From contig JANJXV010000037.1 in assembly GCA_024803745.1 (NCBI GenBank), positions 3,223,001 to 3,287,000 of the forward strand: DNA of 64,000 nt, read 5' to 3'. The stretch is from Megascapheus bottae (Eukaryota; Chordata; Mammalia; Rodentia; Geomyidae). The notes under the pieces were generated by a model. That model searched no databases. It had not been told where the DNA came from and was given only the letters and a program-made list of their open reading frames with translations. Below, piece by piece: positions 27,468-33,987 of this stretch; position 1 is the stretch's first letter; every line of letters begins with the position of its first letter. Position numbers and translations under genes: made by a program.

Positions 27468-30400
27468 TCAAAGAGAAAAGAAAAAGTTATTTAGTCACTT
27501 CTGTTTTAAGGATTTTTAAATTGATGAATCACACTTTCTTCTAATTTGGGGGTATCATTAGGAGGAAATTAAGGTAAGATGCTGAAGCAATGTAAACAGT
27601 ATCTAATGAATGTCTAGTTAGCTAATACTTTCTGAGCTGCAAGAGGTCAGATTCTTCAACTAATCTGTTATCCATCTCTTCTTATCTGAATCTCTAAGAT
27701 CTGAAGATACTGAACTTCTCCCAGACAGCTGGTGACTTTTGCTGGCAGATCACCACAGGTGTCTGACATCCTTCTCTATTCGATCTTCCCCAACTCTCCA
27801 CTACAACAAGCCCAAAGAATCTTTCTGTCTCGTGTTCTTTCTCTCCAAGAACCAGGAAGCACAAAGATGTAGTACCGCATCAGAAGCATGTGGTATGTAT
27901 TAGAAGGTAACACTAGCTAGCCCCCTGAAATGGCTTTGAAATTACAACTGACTTGACTGGGCTTAGTGGATGGCAAATACCCAGTTTTCTCTGATGGGGG
28001 TGTCAGAATGTTCTTCTAGGAACATTTACCTGCTCCTTCGTGTTTAGATGAAAGGACAGTTGAAAAAAATAATGCTCATTTTGACTCAGATAATAGGTTA
28101 CTCTTTGACAGGAGATGTTTACTCACAGTATCAGTTTGCATGTAGTACATTTGTTGATGAGCATTTTTCCTTCTGGACTTTGAAAAAGGCTTTTATCTTG
28201 GGGACAGAACAGTTTTCCATTTTTCATCAATGCCTGAAATTCATTGCATGTGTCCTGGGGGGTGGGGAGACAAAGTAAAAATCAGTGTCTTTACTTAAAT
28301 TTTATCAAAGCAGATATTTACTTCTTCCTTTCCTCTTTCACTTTTTTCTCTTTCTTCTACTTCCTTCATACCTTCCTCCCTTCCTTCCTTCTTTCCTTCC
28401 TTCTTTCTTTTTTTTTTTGCCAGTCCTAGGCTTGAGCTCAGGGCCTGAGCACTGTCCTTGGACTTTCTCAAGGCTCGAGCTCTACCACTTGAGCCTCAGC
28501 ACCACTTCTGCCTTTTATCTATGTATGTGGTACTGAGGAATCGAACCCGGGTCTTTGTGCATGCTAGACAAGCACTTTAACCACTAGGCCAAACTCCTGG
28601 CCCTCCTTCCTCCCTCCTTTCATTCTTTCCTTTTTTCTTTCTCTCTTTCATGGGTATGGCCATTCTGGGGTTTGAACTTAGGCCCTATATACTGTCCTGT
28701 ATCGTTTTCATTCAAAGGCTCATGCTCTAACATTTTAAGCCATAAATTTACTTCTGGAATTTTTGTGGCCAATTGGAAATAAAAAATCTCTAGGGTTTGT
28801 CTGCCCAGGCTGGTATCAAAACATGATCCTCAGATCTCAGCCTCCTGAATATCAAGGATTACAGGCGTGAACCATTAGTGCCAAATCAGTATTTCTTTAA
28901 AAATAACTTACTCAAACAACCATGCTTAGTGGTATCTATTTCCTTGTATGAAAGCTACTCAATCCATTAATATAAATTTAAAATTTATTACTAAATCTTG
29001 CTTAAAAGACCCTATGGTAAGTTCACATTATAAGCACTGATCTGATACAATGAATGAAACAGAAAGATCTGACCTTATATTCTGGACTGAACATTTAGAA
29101 CTTCAAAAGCTTTAGCTTCCTAAGCCTCAGTTAAGCCACCAAAAGCACAAGATATGAATTTATACATTTCATAGGACGTAGGCAGACTAAAGGTAAGTAC
29201 ATAGTCAAATCCTCAAAGAATGGCTAATCCATTGCAGATATTCAACAAATGTCTTGTATTATTATTGTTATGGAATTTGGCGCCATTCTTATTGGCATAT
29301 AAATAGTGTGCAAAAGAGTGATAGTAATTTCTGTAAATGGAGCTTGAGAGGCTGAGGGGAGAATGAGACAAGAGATCATTGGAACTTGTATAGCTATCCC
29401 CCAGTTGTGTACTACAAAACCTCCTCACATTTGTATGTTAGCAGTTGTTAATTATTTTAAAGGACTCCTTAGTCATATATGTTTGGAAAACAAGTTTCTA
29501 CAGTGATTCATTTTCTGGCAAACTTACAGATCCTTTTGTCGTATATATGCAGGCAGATTTACTTTAAAGCTAATGAAGCTGAAGTTTCAGGGCTTAATGT
29601 TAAGTCCTCCCAGAATCTTAGAAGAGAAAATTTCCTTTCTGGTTTACATTCTTTCTGTAGATGTATTTCCACTTCCACCCCAAAATCAACACCATCAGTG
29701 CCACCAGCGCTGTCACTGTCACCATCATAAAAGCTTGCGAGTCTATGATGTCATGCAACATTGTTTCCAAACTTGCTTCTCTCACTCCCTCCCCTCAAAA
29801 TATTTCTCACATTTTTTGATACTGCTGTTTTACAACCCGAACCAATGTCCTTGCTGGTTTGGGCTCTTTCTTTGCCTGTGCCATGCATAGTGCCAAGTTT
29901 GGAAGAGAATATGTAAGCAATATTGAATATTAGAATCACTGGGGAAAATTAGAATGGGAAATTGATTTAATGTGAGAAGCTGGGACATCCATCCACCTCT
30001 CCATTCTGCTGTATTCAAGGCTCATAATCTCTTAATGTGGAATGCAGCTGGCAACACTTATAGAATAATTAATGGTAAAGAATAATAATATGTGAGACCA
30101 GCCCTGGGAATTTTTGCTAAGACTGGCCTGCTAAGTTCTCTCTGATTATTATCACTTGCCAGTGATCTTGTCATGGTAGCAGGGTAGCAATTTCTGGCAG
30201 TAGTGGAACTATACCTGATGTCTGGTTCTTTATTTTGTGCTATCTTTGAAACTTACTCCCTAGCTTACCATATATTAGTGGCCCTATAAAGTCTTATCAT
30301 CAGCAAAGCCCAATGTCTATAATAAAAGAATAGCCCATGTGATGGGAATTTTAGACAAAGAATATAGAATGAAGGATCATGAAAATATTGAAATGAAGCT

Positions 30401-33400
30401 GTAAGTAGATTTAAGTGAATAATCATGAGAAACGCATTAATTGTAATCAAAAGCAAAGCAACGCCAAAATTGTGGAATTTGGACTTCTACAATGTCACAG
30501 TTTGATAAAATATTAATTCTCAAAGAAAAAAGGAAAAATGTTTTGCAAATGGGCACTGGAGTTTTGACGAATAGGTTAAGAAATCGTTTCATAGTGTTTA
30601 ATTTGTAAGAGAAGGCTCAGTCCTATTTTTGACATGATTCTGTGTGGGACATAGGATCATACAAATGGAAAGTAGAAGCTGTTCTGTCTTGGAAGCAAAT
30701 TATTTGCAATTACCATAATAGAGAGTTGAAAATGGAACCGATTTAGACCAATTCTTCTTAAGGGGAGACCACTTTTCAGCAAGGATTATAATCCAGCCCT
30801 CTGTACATTTTTGCTTGTGTTATTGTTGTTGCTATTTTTTTCCTTGCTCTGATTGAGGGATTCTGATCAACTCAAGTATTTTTATGCCTCACTGGTTTTA
30901 ATATAATTGTTTTCCATTCATGGTCTGTGTAACTAAACCTTCAGGGACTTGGAATGTTCTCATCTTGGAAGGGCGCATTAATAAGGTTGCTTTGGTTTCA
31001 TAATAAATCATCTCTGATGAGAAACTTAGGCATATATGTTAGATCTATCTTTTTCTATTCTGTTCAGGTTTGGGGGATCTATATTTAATATAGTGCTAGA
31101 AATAACCCAATGTATTCAACTTGGGAACAACACACATATCAGCTGTATTCATTTCTACTGAAATGACTTCTCTTTCTCTCTCTCTACATATATATGCACA
31201 TATATGTATATACACATATGTGTATAAATGTATGTATATGTATACATATGTGTGCATATATATATATCCTTTTGCCTTTTATGTCAAGACAAGGTGGCTA
31301 ATCTGGTACCCTATATTTTAAAAGCATTTTTCCCAATACAGTTTATTGACAGGAAAAAGCCAAAACCCTTCATCATGAATTTTGGAAAAAGAAAATAATG
31401 CTGTCATGCTCAATGGTACAATATCCTTTCTTTCAGTATTAAAATGGCTAAGTGACTATTTGCTTTGGTTCTCAAAATGCCAGCCCATTGTTTTCATTTC
31501 TACCATAATTCTGAACTTAGCCTTAATCATTAATTTGGACTAATTAATAAACTGATAAAAATTCTCTAGAACATTTCTATAGAAATTTTCTTTCTATAAA
31601 CGTAAGTTGTAAGAAAATAAAGTAAGAAAATATCTTATGCGTAGACCAGAGAATTTGGGAACAGGGATGGTATTTTATTACTGTATTTACTCTATAACTT
31701 TGCTAAACTAAAAGAATGCATTGCTATAAATAAGTGCATAATAAATATATGTGTGCAGATTGGTATTTTAATTTGCCGTTCATATAGAAAAAAATTAATT
31801 CTATGGAGAATGTTCATCAAATTTGTCAAAGGAATGACTTTTGATAGTCTTGCTGTTGCTCTACTAGGTCTGCTAGGAACTGCACATGTCTTCATAGCTC
31901 AGTTCCTCAATCATCATCTAATGGTTTCTCTCCAGAAAAACTTCCTCTACCATGCTAATGACAAACAAATACCACCTCCATTCCCTGGAATTCCCTTCTG
32001 TCCTTTGCTTTATTTTCATTATGTATTTTATTTCCATTTCTAAATTTTACTTTTAGTACTTTGCTTTTTAATGTCTGTTTTCCTCCAGTAAAATATAACT
32101 TTCAGAAAGAATAGTTGACTCTTCCAAGCCTTTCAAATAGGATCTGACACGTACATCTGTTCAATAAATATTTATTTATTCAACAAAATATACATATAGT
32201 ATTATACTAGATACAGACATGTCCTTTTGGCATAATGATTACTTGAATACACTTAACTTCGTATGTGGTATGTTATGGCTTTATTGGTTAGTTTGTTTTG
32301 TTTGTGGAGTTTTGGAACGCTCCTATGAAATTATACCTTGTCACTTAAAGATGTCTATCATCATTAATATATTGATTGTGTGTTTGTGTGTGTGTGTGAG
32401 AGAGAGAGAGAAAGAGAGAAGGGGGGAGGGGGAGAGAGAGAGGAAGAACCAAGGAGAAAGAGGAAGACAGGAAAGAGAGAGTGAGACAGATTCATGTCTG
32501 ATATACAAAGACTTTTCTTTCTGTTTTTTTTTAACAAAAGCCATTAGTGCCTATCAGTGTAATCAGCCTGTGTTATTAACATGGAAATGCCCACAAACCA
32601 TTTTTCTGAAGGGAACTTGGAATGGCTTCAAGGAGAAAAAGCAAGACTAACCTGATCAGCATCCTTACTGACAGCATCTGGAACAAAATGCAGAAGCCAT
32701 ATTGAATGTAAAGTATTTAGTAAACAAAACCAACAATTCACCCCAGACCCAGTTCCCACTGCCTTCATGACAATACATTGTAAAGCCAGGAATTAGTTTA
32801 AACACATTGCAATTTGCCATGGCAGATACATGAAAGCCTTGCACCAAGAGATTTCAAAGGTTTATCACACCATACAAAACAATTACTTTGCAAAATAATA
32901 CTCCTGCTTTACAGTCACAAGAATATATAATCCCAAAAGATCTTTTCAGAATGAAGTACAGCAGGCCCCTTTTAGGATATAACATACTCATAACCATATA
33001 CATACCAAATACACCATTCAATTTTAATGTAACTTAAAATTGTGATGTAAAATGAAGATTATATCCTATGTGCCTATAAAATTCCATTTTCTGAATTTTG
33101 AGAACTCTATCTCCACATTGTAGGTGTAAATATTAGATAAATGACAAAGAATTAGGATAAAGTCACAGAGTATTATACTGTTTCTCTGACTGTCTGCCAC
33201 CTACACAATTCGTAGAGGAGACTGTATATAAGGAGCTCACTGATGTAATTTCTGAGATTTTGTTTTTAAAAATGTAATCTCACTTATAGTGAGATAAACT
33301 TAGACAATATATATGTCCTTATCACTCAAACAGCAAATGAGATAAATCTGTATCTTCACTCACATATAAGTCCTTCATCAACAATTCTTTCAATCCCTTG

Positions 33401-33927
33401 CAAATTTTAAAACACAAACATAAAATAAACTAGAAGATAGTACTGCTTTAAAACAAAAAAGATATTTGAATTTCAAACATTACATATAGTATGCATTATT
33501 TAATATTGATTATCTGTATAGCATAACTTGACATTTGATAAGATAAAGATGTTGTATAAGAACCTATTAACTTTTCAAAACTAAAATAAATGTAAGAGGA
33601 GGATTTGCCATGGATTAAAAATTCACATATTCTCCAACTTCTTGCCCTTCTTGAGGGTGGCAGAGTTAAATCCACATATGTAAACATAAGTCTATGTCTG
33701 GCAAGATACTGTAGTGTTAATGTATCTATTCATGTGTGGGGAAGGGACTCCTTTTCCCCAGGGCTCTGAGAAATACAGCAGGAGACTTTGATTGTATGTA
33801 AATTGCTCACCTTTTATGAGGCAAAGAGCCAGGATCAGGAGTGTTGGCGCTGTGACTACATTCATGGTGAAGATGATGTAAGCCTGCTACAGGTCTGCGC
33901 CGTGCATAGCTCAGCTGGTGCTCTAAG
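365..33927 (-). CDS. SPINK5: SPINK5 (LEKTI) gene, 5' part: exons 1-9, partial at left edge
   Basis: LEKTI is a secreted, furin-processed chain of Kazal-type domains that inhibits kallikrein-related peptidases in skin and mucosal epithelium. Coding segments, in transcript order, are 33865-33811, 32677-32652, 28254-28127, 25597-25525, 11609-11476, 8599-8536, 7402-7275, 4059-3993 and 492-365. All internal junctions have AG acceptors and GT donors, the frame is open across all nine, and the sum is 803 nt (267 codons plus 2 nt). The order signal peptide, D1, linker, D2 (six Cys), linker, D3, linker, D4 matches the mammalian SPINK5 protein as I remember it, nearly residue for residue in D3 and D4. 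The human protein has 15 domains, so roughly a quarter of the coding region is here and the rest lies to the left. No frameshift or stop is seen, so the gene looks functional. Other SPINK genes carry a single Kazal domain, which rules them out. Confidence 0.96.
1543..1731 (+). repeat. IDL-Geo dimeric SINE
   Basis: The ID-like left monomer (agtttggcctagtcgtagag, tRNA-derived A box, then ggttcaattcc B box) is joined to a Geo right monomer (gaagtggtgctgtggctcaa) with an A-rich tail. In SPINK5 intron 8. Confidence 0.9.
2803..3050 (-). repeat. 7SL-like/Geo dimeric SINE
   Basis: Minus-strand Geo monomer (ggcttgaactcagggcacag) followed by a diverged Alu/B1-like left arm ending at 'catagctcaccaagtg'. 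Older than the IDL-Geo copies, judged by divergence. Confidence 0.75.
3411..3604 (+). repeat. IDL-Geo dimeric SINE
   Basis: Full-length dimer with ID-like left and Geo right monomers and a short A tail; the left monomer is moderately diverged. In SPINK5 intron 8. Confidence 0.9.
3668..3890 (+). repeat. 7SL-like/Geo dimeric SINE, degenerate
   Basis: Diverged 'gctcattcttgtaatgctgg' left arm and a Geo-like right half ending near 'cccagaccctgg'. Its 3' end runs into the ACAGAC/(CA)n microsatellite beside exon 8. Confidence 0.7.
3925..3969. repeat. (CA)n microsatellite beside SPINK5 exon 8 donor
   Basis: About 18 pure CA units (3934-3969) preceded by (CCCA)n. Read on the transcribed strand it is (UG)n beginning 23 nt after the exon 8 donor. 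It grew from the tail of the SINE ending near 3890. Confidence 0.95.
3993..4059 (-). CDS. SPINK5: SPINK5 exon 8: D3-D4 linker with furin-type site
   Basis: One base completes Phe, then 22 codons read IKEAEESAKREGEKRIRRDTER in two stretches, IKEAEESAKREGEK and RIRRDTER. RIRR fits the furin consensus R-x-K/R-R, consistent with the known intracellular processing of LEKTI into fragments. The acceptor is ttaacag. The donor AGG|gtaaat is weak: G at -2 and A at +5. A (CA)n tract, (UG)n in the transcript, starts 23 nt into the intron. Confidence 0.93.
4112..5060 (+). mobile_element. L1 fragment: ORF2 3' end and 3'UTR
   Basis: Typical L1 ORF2-end text is recognisable: 'actgttggtgggaaggtaaac', 'ccactcctgggcatgtatcc' and 'tggtatatatacacaatggg', then a 3'UTR ending near 'acccttacaataa'. 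It is 5'-truncated and without open ORFs. It begins about 50 bp from exon 8 in intron 7, antisense to SPINK5. Confidence 0.85.
5061..6622. other. Intron 7 sequence without recognised gene
   Basis: Apart from the TA microsatellite and AT-rich stretches I recognise nothing. Short ORFs here have no family resemblance. Confidence 0.5.
6176..6204. repeat. (TA)n microsatellite
   Basis: About 14 uninterrupted TA units in SPINK5 intron 7. Confidence 0.95.
6623..6838 (+). repeat. IDL-Geo dimeric SINE with (AAAC)n tail
   Basis: Complete dimer whose A-rich tail has become (AAAC)n at about 6808-6838. First of two near-adjacent copies in the same orientation. Confidence 0.93.
6878..7072 (+). repeat. IDL-Geo dimeric SINE, second of tandem pair
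   Basis: A second complete dimer starts about 40 bp after the first and ends in a pure A tail. It lies about 200 bp from exon 7, in intron 7, antisense to the gene. Confidence 0.93.
7275..7402 (-). CDS. SPINK5: SPINK5 exon 7: Kazal-like domain 3
   Basis: The exon encodes 42 residues plus 2 nt, beginning DVCSAFRAYVKDGRLGCTRE and ending HGNKCAMCAEL. Four cysteines are at residues 3, 17, 36 and 39. P1 is Arg in C-T-R-E, a trypsin-like inhibitory site. It is nearly identical to the remembered human D3 sequence. Acceptor ttctgcag, donor gtgagt. Confidence 0.97.
7875..7965 (+). mobile_element. L1 3'-end fragment (geomyoid-type terminus)
   Basis: Only the last ~80 bp of a recurrent L1 3'UTR is present: 'atgcaccttctatctggcaa' through 'attacaataaaaatatat' and an A tail. 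The same terminus recurs near 11.0, 14.9, 26.1 and 41.7 kb. Confidence 0.85.
8066..8291 (-). repeat. 7SL-like/Geo dimeric SINE
   Basis: Minus-strand Geo monomer, then the complement of the Alu-like arm (cctgagtagctaggattaca, gtgagccactgcac). In intron 6, between exons 6 and 7. Confidence 0.88.
8536..8599 (-). CDS. SPINK5: SPINK5 exon 6: end of domain 2 and linker
   Basis: After one base that completes Ala, it encodes KSGSQVDIKSEGDCERSNAEQ in two parts: KSGSQVDIKSEGDC, which supplies the last Kazal cysteine, and the linker ERSNAEQ. It corresponds to the human KTGSQIGVKSEGECKSSNPEQ. Acceptor tttccag, donor gtgagg; 64 nt, ending in phase 0. Confidence 0.94.
8712..8937 (-). repeat. 7SL-like/Geo dimeric SINE
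   Basis: Same structure and orientation as the preceding copy; the left arm reads 'tcgagtagctaggattacag'. In intron 5, 113 bp upstream of the exon 6 acceptor in transcript order. Confidence 0.87.
9330..9560 (+). repeat. 7SL-like/Geo dimeric SINE
   Basis: Plus-strand copy beginning 'ggctgggtgcttgtggctc' and ending 'agttccatgaccgcc'. Its tail merges with a (CCA)n repeat. Confidence 0.85.
9552..9597. repeat. (ACC)n trinucleotide repeat in SINE tail
   Basis: About 14 ACC-like units directly at the 3' end of the preceding SINE. Confidence 0.92.
9985..10213. repeat. (CTTT)n/(CTTC)n polypyrimidine tract
   Basis: About 225 bp almost free of purines on the plus strand: first CTTT units, then mixed C-rich text, then about 17 CTTC units, ending at a SINE A-tail complement. 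On the SPINK5 sense strand it is GAAA/GGAA polypurine. Open frames through it are low-complexity artefacts. Confidence 0.97.
10206..10400 (-). repeat. IDL-Geo dimeric SINE
   Basis: Minus-strand copy: poly-T (tail complement), Geo monomer, then ID-like monomer ending 'gctcaaccactagacc'. The adjoining pyrimidine tract probably expanded from its tail. Confidence 0.9.
10385..10470 (-). repeat. ID-like SINE monomer, old
   Basis: Text such as 'gagttgaactgaggacttta' and 'ttgctaggcaagccatgctt' resembles a diverged minus-strand tRNA-derived ID monomer without a Geo partner. Confidence 0.5.
10850..11058 (+). mobile_element. L1 3'UTR fragment
   Basis: G-rich 3'UTR (ggggtgggggtgagggggag) followed by the recurrent terminus 'cttctattaattacaataaa'. 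5'-truncated copy in intron 5. Confidence 0.85.
11476..11609 (-). CDS. SPINK5: SPINK5 exon 5: Kazal domain 2 (typical six-Cys type)
   Basis: The exon encodes 44 residues plus 2 nt, starting LNCNEFKKDGKDGEFVC and ending YRSRCELCAEN. Cysteines are at exon residues 3, 17, 27, 38 and 41; the sixth comes from exon 6. The VCGTDGKTY core is the canonical Kazal signature. The loop between the second and third cysteines has nine residues (ARGVAAAAV), two more than in canonical Kazal domains, with Arg at the expected P1 position. Acceptor cttgcag, donor gtgagt. The exon opens a symmetrical 134+64 nt module with exon 6. Confidence 0.95.
11738..11972 (+). repeat. 7SL-like/Geo dimeric SINE
   Basis: Plus-strand dimer, moderately diverged (gtgccagtggctgtctgtag, tagctactcaagagacat), 130 bp before exon 5 on the genomic plus strand, in intron 4. 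Confidence 0.82.
11973..12560. other. Intron 4 sequence without recognised repeat
   Basis: AT-rich unique-looking sequence; short ORFs here show no family signature. Confidence 0.4.
12561..12725 (+). repeat. MIR fragment
   Basis: 'tgaacctcactttcctcatc' followed by 'taaaaactggg' is the MIR core ('cctcagtttcctcatctgtaaaatggg'), with a diverged 3' part. Confidence 0.7.
13155..13405 (+). repeat. 7SL-like/Geo dimeric SINE
   Basis: Left arm 'tgacacatgcctgtgattct' and a Geo right half ending 'cccaggccctgatttcaag'. A short internal duplication (tttgtggtttgtgatatgtgg) sits in the middle. Confidence 0.87.
13404..13456 (+). repeat. 53-bp segment duplicated at 14614-14666 (copy A)
   Basis: Starts 'aatagtgctggagagtggtg' and ends 'gaatctgcaagaagtgatt'. 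It matches the second copy at 52 of 53 bases. Confidence 0.9.
14194..14376 (-). repeat. IDL-Geo dimeric SINE
   Basis: Minus-strand dimer from 'tgccagtccttgtacttgaa' to 'atcactagactaaattcccgg'. It appears inserted in or beside the L1 fragment that follows. Confidence 0.88.
14390..14948 (+). mobile_element. L1 3' end with foreign insert
   Basis: ORF2-end remnants (gtgaagtaagccagactcaa), a 3'UTR and the recurrent terminus 'attaattacaataaaaatat'. The stretch 14598-14666 is not expected L1 text and copies sequence found 1.2 kb away. Confidence 0.85.
14614..14666 (+). repeat. 53-bp duplicated segment (copy B), inside L1
   Basis: 52 of 53 bases equal 13404-13456. The preceding 16 bases (14598-14613) match the SINE end at 13371-13387, with one mismatch. 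Confidence 0.9.
15185..15347 (+). repeat. Geo-containing SINE, 5'-truncated
   Basis: Begins in the middle of the left arm (tgattcaaagacagtctag) and continues through a diverged Geo monomer. Confidence 0.7.
15660..15880 (+). mobile_element. Old L1 3'UTR fragment
   Basis: Resembles the 3'UTR of neighbouring L1 copies: the 'tatgtttatttggattaggg' and 'aagggaagggaaacaac' motifs. Confidence 0.5.
16585..17160 (-). mobile_element. Ancient L1M-type fragment
   Basis: Minus-strand L1 3' region is recognisable on the plus strand as 'tttatccattcaccagttaa', 'gctattagaaataatgctgc' and 'ttgtgtgggtatatattttt'. Highly decayed. Confidence 0.75.
17335..18480 (-). mobile_element. L1 copy with 5' inversion
   Basis: The left part (17335-17780) reads as the complement of an L1 3'UTR. 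The right part (17785-18480) reads in plus orientation as L1 ORF2 end (gcaattccagtcctgggcat, ggtatatatacacaatggaa). Head-to-head organisation fits twin-primed L1 integration on the minus strand. Confidence 0.6.
18487..18632 (+). repeat. 7SL-like/Geo SINE, 3'-truncated
   Basis: Left arm (gtagttcacacctgcaatcc) and the start of the Geo part up to 'ccagaagtgacacc'. Confidence 0.8.
18835..18965 (-). repeat. B1-like (7SL-derived) SINE
   Basis: The complement of a B1 body: 'ggatggcctcaaacttgaaa', preceded by 'gtagcccaactggtctagaa'. Old and diverged. Confidence 0.6.
19238..19262. repeat. (CATA)n microsatellite
   Basis: Six tandem CATA units. Confidence 0.9.
19296..19540 (+). repeat. 7SL-like/Geo dimeric SINE
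   Basis: Plus-strand dimer (gctggtggctcatgctggta to aagtcccatgatggacag). Confidence 0.88.
19936..20165 (+). repeat. 7SL-like/Geo dimeric SINE
   Basis: Well preserved left arm (cctggcgcagtggctcacat) and Geo half, ending in a CA-rich tail (20160-20186). Confidence 0.9.
20851..21055 (+). repeat. 7SL-like/Geo dimeric SINE, degenerate
   Basis: Left arm (ccaggctctggtgtttcact) and shortened Geo half (gagctgtggttccagtggta). Confidence 0.8.
21056..22470. other. Intron 4 stretch, not classified
   Basis: Includes a less AT-rich part (about 21.55-21.78 kb) that I could not assign to a repeat family. No Kazal-type exon or splice-framed conserved ORF is seen. Confidence 0.4.
22472..22638 (+). repeat. 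IDL-Geo dimeric SINE with internal deletion
   Basis: Intact ID-like start (gagtttggcctagtggtaga), shortened middle, Geo end and A-rich tail. Confidence 0.88.
22711..22932 (+). repeat. 7SL-like/Geo dimeric SINE
   Basis: Young-looking copy with left arm 'gctgggcgcagtggctcaca' and Geo end. Confidence 0.92.
22933..25524. other. Intron 4 stretch, no gene or clear repeat recognised
   Basis: AT-rich; contains a short TA/TG microsatellite at about 23211-23240 and a less AT-rich part near 23.5-23.8 kb. A minus-strand ORF there has no recognisable motif. Confidence 0.4.
25525..25597 (-). CDS. SPINK5: SPINK5 exon 4: D1-D2 linker
   Basis: The first base completes a Leu codon split with exon 3; the remaining 24 codons encode a basic linker containing EKAAKSQKRARQLTRA, matching human EKEAKSQKRARHLARA. 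The linker carries R-x-x-R-type basic motifs suitable for proprotein convertase cleavage. AG acceptor and gtgaga donor; 73 nt, ending in phase 0. Confidence 0.93.
25866..26056 (-). repeat. IDL-Geo dimeric SINE
   Basis: Minus-strand dimer from 'tgccagtcctggaacctgaa' to 'caaccactaggccaaactcc'. In intron 3. Confidence 0.92.
26100..26482 (-). mobile_element. L1 3' end with 5' inversion
   Basis: 26100-26395 is the complement of the recurrent L1 3'UTR and terminus. 26396-26482 reads in plus orientation and matches the upstream L1 segment seen at 14490-14570 (cataaggccatatagta). The switch of strand inside one element indicates twin priming. Confidence 0.8.
27118..27225 (+). repeat. ID-like SINE monomer, old
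   Basis: Resembles the tRNA-derived ID monomer (tacaatggtggagtacttgc, then 'gataaccagtgcctcaca') with an A-rich tail. Confidence 0.5.
27236..27435 (+). repeat. 7SL-like/Geo SINE
   Basis: Left arm (gtgccagtgagtcacaccag) and Geo part (gtagagctgtggtttaagtg), ending in AAC and CA repeats. In intron 3. Confidence 0.82.
27434..27465. repeat. (CA)n microsatellite
   Basis: About 15 CA units at the end of the SINE. Confidence 0.95.
28127..28254 (-). CDS. SPINK5: SPINK5 exon 3: Kazal-like domain 1
   Basis: The exon encodes 42 residues plus 2 nt, beginning DTCNEFQALMKNGKLFCPQD and ending NKCTTCKLI. Cysteines sit at exon residues 3, 17, 36 and 39, the four-cysteine variant typical of most LEKTI domains. 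The residue at the P1 position is Gln (C-P-Q), as in human domain 1, so it is not a trypsin-type site. The acceptor is C-rich (ccccccag) and the donor is gtgagt. It aligns closely with human D1. Confidence 0.95.
28365..28412. repeat. (CCTT)n pyrimidine tract
   Basis: CTTC/CTTT units ending in poly-T at the tail complement of the next SINE, in intron 2. Confidence 0.9.
28410..28605 (-). repeat. IDL-Geo dimeric SINE
   Basis: Minus-strand dimer from 'tgccagtcctaggcttgagc' to 'ccactaggccaaactcctgg'. It lies about 155 bp upstream of the exon 3 acceptor, in the sense orientation of the gene. Confidence 0.93.
28650..28890 (-). repeat. 7SL-like/Geo dimeric SINE
   Basis: Minus-strand copy with left-arm complement 'atatcaaggattacaggcgt'. 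Immediately beside the preceding SINE, separated by a pyrimidine tract. Confidence 0.85.
29090..29275 (+). repeat. MIR-like fragment
   Basis: 'gcttcctaagcctcagttaa', then a diverged middle and 'gatattcaacaaatgtcttg' with 'ttattattgttat' follow the order of a MIR consensus. Confidence 0.5.
29276..31177. other. Intron 2 stretch, unique-looking
   Basis: No gene or definite repeat recognised. A possible MER5-type DNA transposon remnant begins near 29930 (agaatcactggggaaa), not certain. Confidence 0.35.
31178..31270. repeat. TA/TG-rich microsatellite
   Basis: Irregular TATATG and TACATA units over about 90 bp. Confidence 0.85.
31800..32190 (+). repeat. L2 3'-end fragment
   Basis: The text follows an L2 3' end: pyrimidine-rich middle, 'tgctttattttcattatgta', and the terminus 'ctgttcaataaatatttatt'. 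Ancient mammalian LINE in intron 2. Confidence 0.55.
32376..32490. repeat. (TG)n(GA)n purine-rich repeat
   Basis: TG units pass into GAGA and GGGGAG units; the frame through it is an Arg/Glu low-complexity artefact. It lies about 160 bp downstream of exon 2 in transcript order. Confidence 0.92.
32652..32677 (-). CDS. SPINK5: SPINK5 exon 2: 26-nt microexon
   Basis: Joined to exon 1 it completes a GAT codon and reads D-AVSKDADQ, matching the human DAASKNEDQ that follows the signal peptide. It is flanked by an AG acceptor after a pyrimidine-rich stretch (ttttgttccag) and a gttagt donor, and ends in phase 0. The exon is too short to be found by ORF length; position, phase and sequence identify it. 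It spans the end of the signal peptide and the N-terminus of the mature protein. Confidence 0.9.
33811..33927 (-). CDS. SPINK5: SPINK5 exon 1: 5'UTR and signal peptide
   Basis: Translation from the ATG at 33865 gives MNVVTAPTLLILALCLIK, a hydrophobic secretory signal that aligns with the human LEKTI start (which ends LALCLIQ). The exon ends with one base of a split codon at 33811, followed by a good donor (gtgagc). The 5' boundary near 33927 is an estimate, placed about 25-30 bases downstream of the TATA box. This ATG is the first one after that predicted start site, which supports the choice of start. Confidence 0.93.
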
Positions 33928-33950
33928 ACTGAACTCCCTGGGTGCAGCTC

Positions 33951-33959
33951 ATTTTTATA
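33951..33959 (-). promoter_or_regulatory. SPINK5 TATA box
   Basis: TATAAAAAT on the minus strand lies 86 bases upstream of the ATG. A start site 25-30 bases downstream would give a 5'UTR of about 60 nt without any upstream ATG. A tissue-restricted epithelial gene with a TATA promoter is plausible. Confidence 0.75.
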
Positions 33960-33979
33960 CAAGTACTGATGACATGTAA

Positions 33980-33987
33980 AACCAGTT
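33980..33987 (-). promoter_or_regulatory. Possible Grainyhead-like (GRHL) site upstream of TATA
   Basis: AACTGGTT on the minus strand (AACCAGTT on plus) fits the GRHL consensus family AACCNGTT and lies about 21 bases upstream of the TATA box. GRHL factors control epidermal barrier genes, so the site is plausible. An 8-mer match alone is weak evidence. Confidence 0.3.

Noticed and set aside
29930..30130. MER5-type DNA transposon
   Set aside because: Only a short match (agaatcactggggaaa) was visible; not enough to call.
32219..32650. 143-codon plus-strand frame
   Set aside because: Its middle is the (TG)n(GA)n repeat. It overlaps the SPINK5 exon 2 boundary region on the opposite strand and shows no domain.
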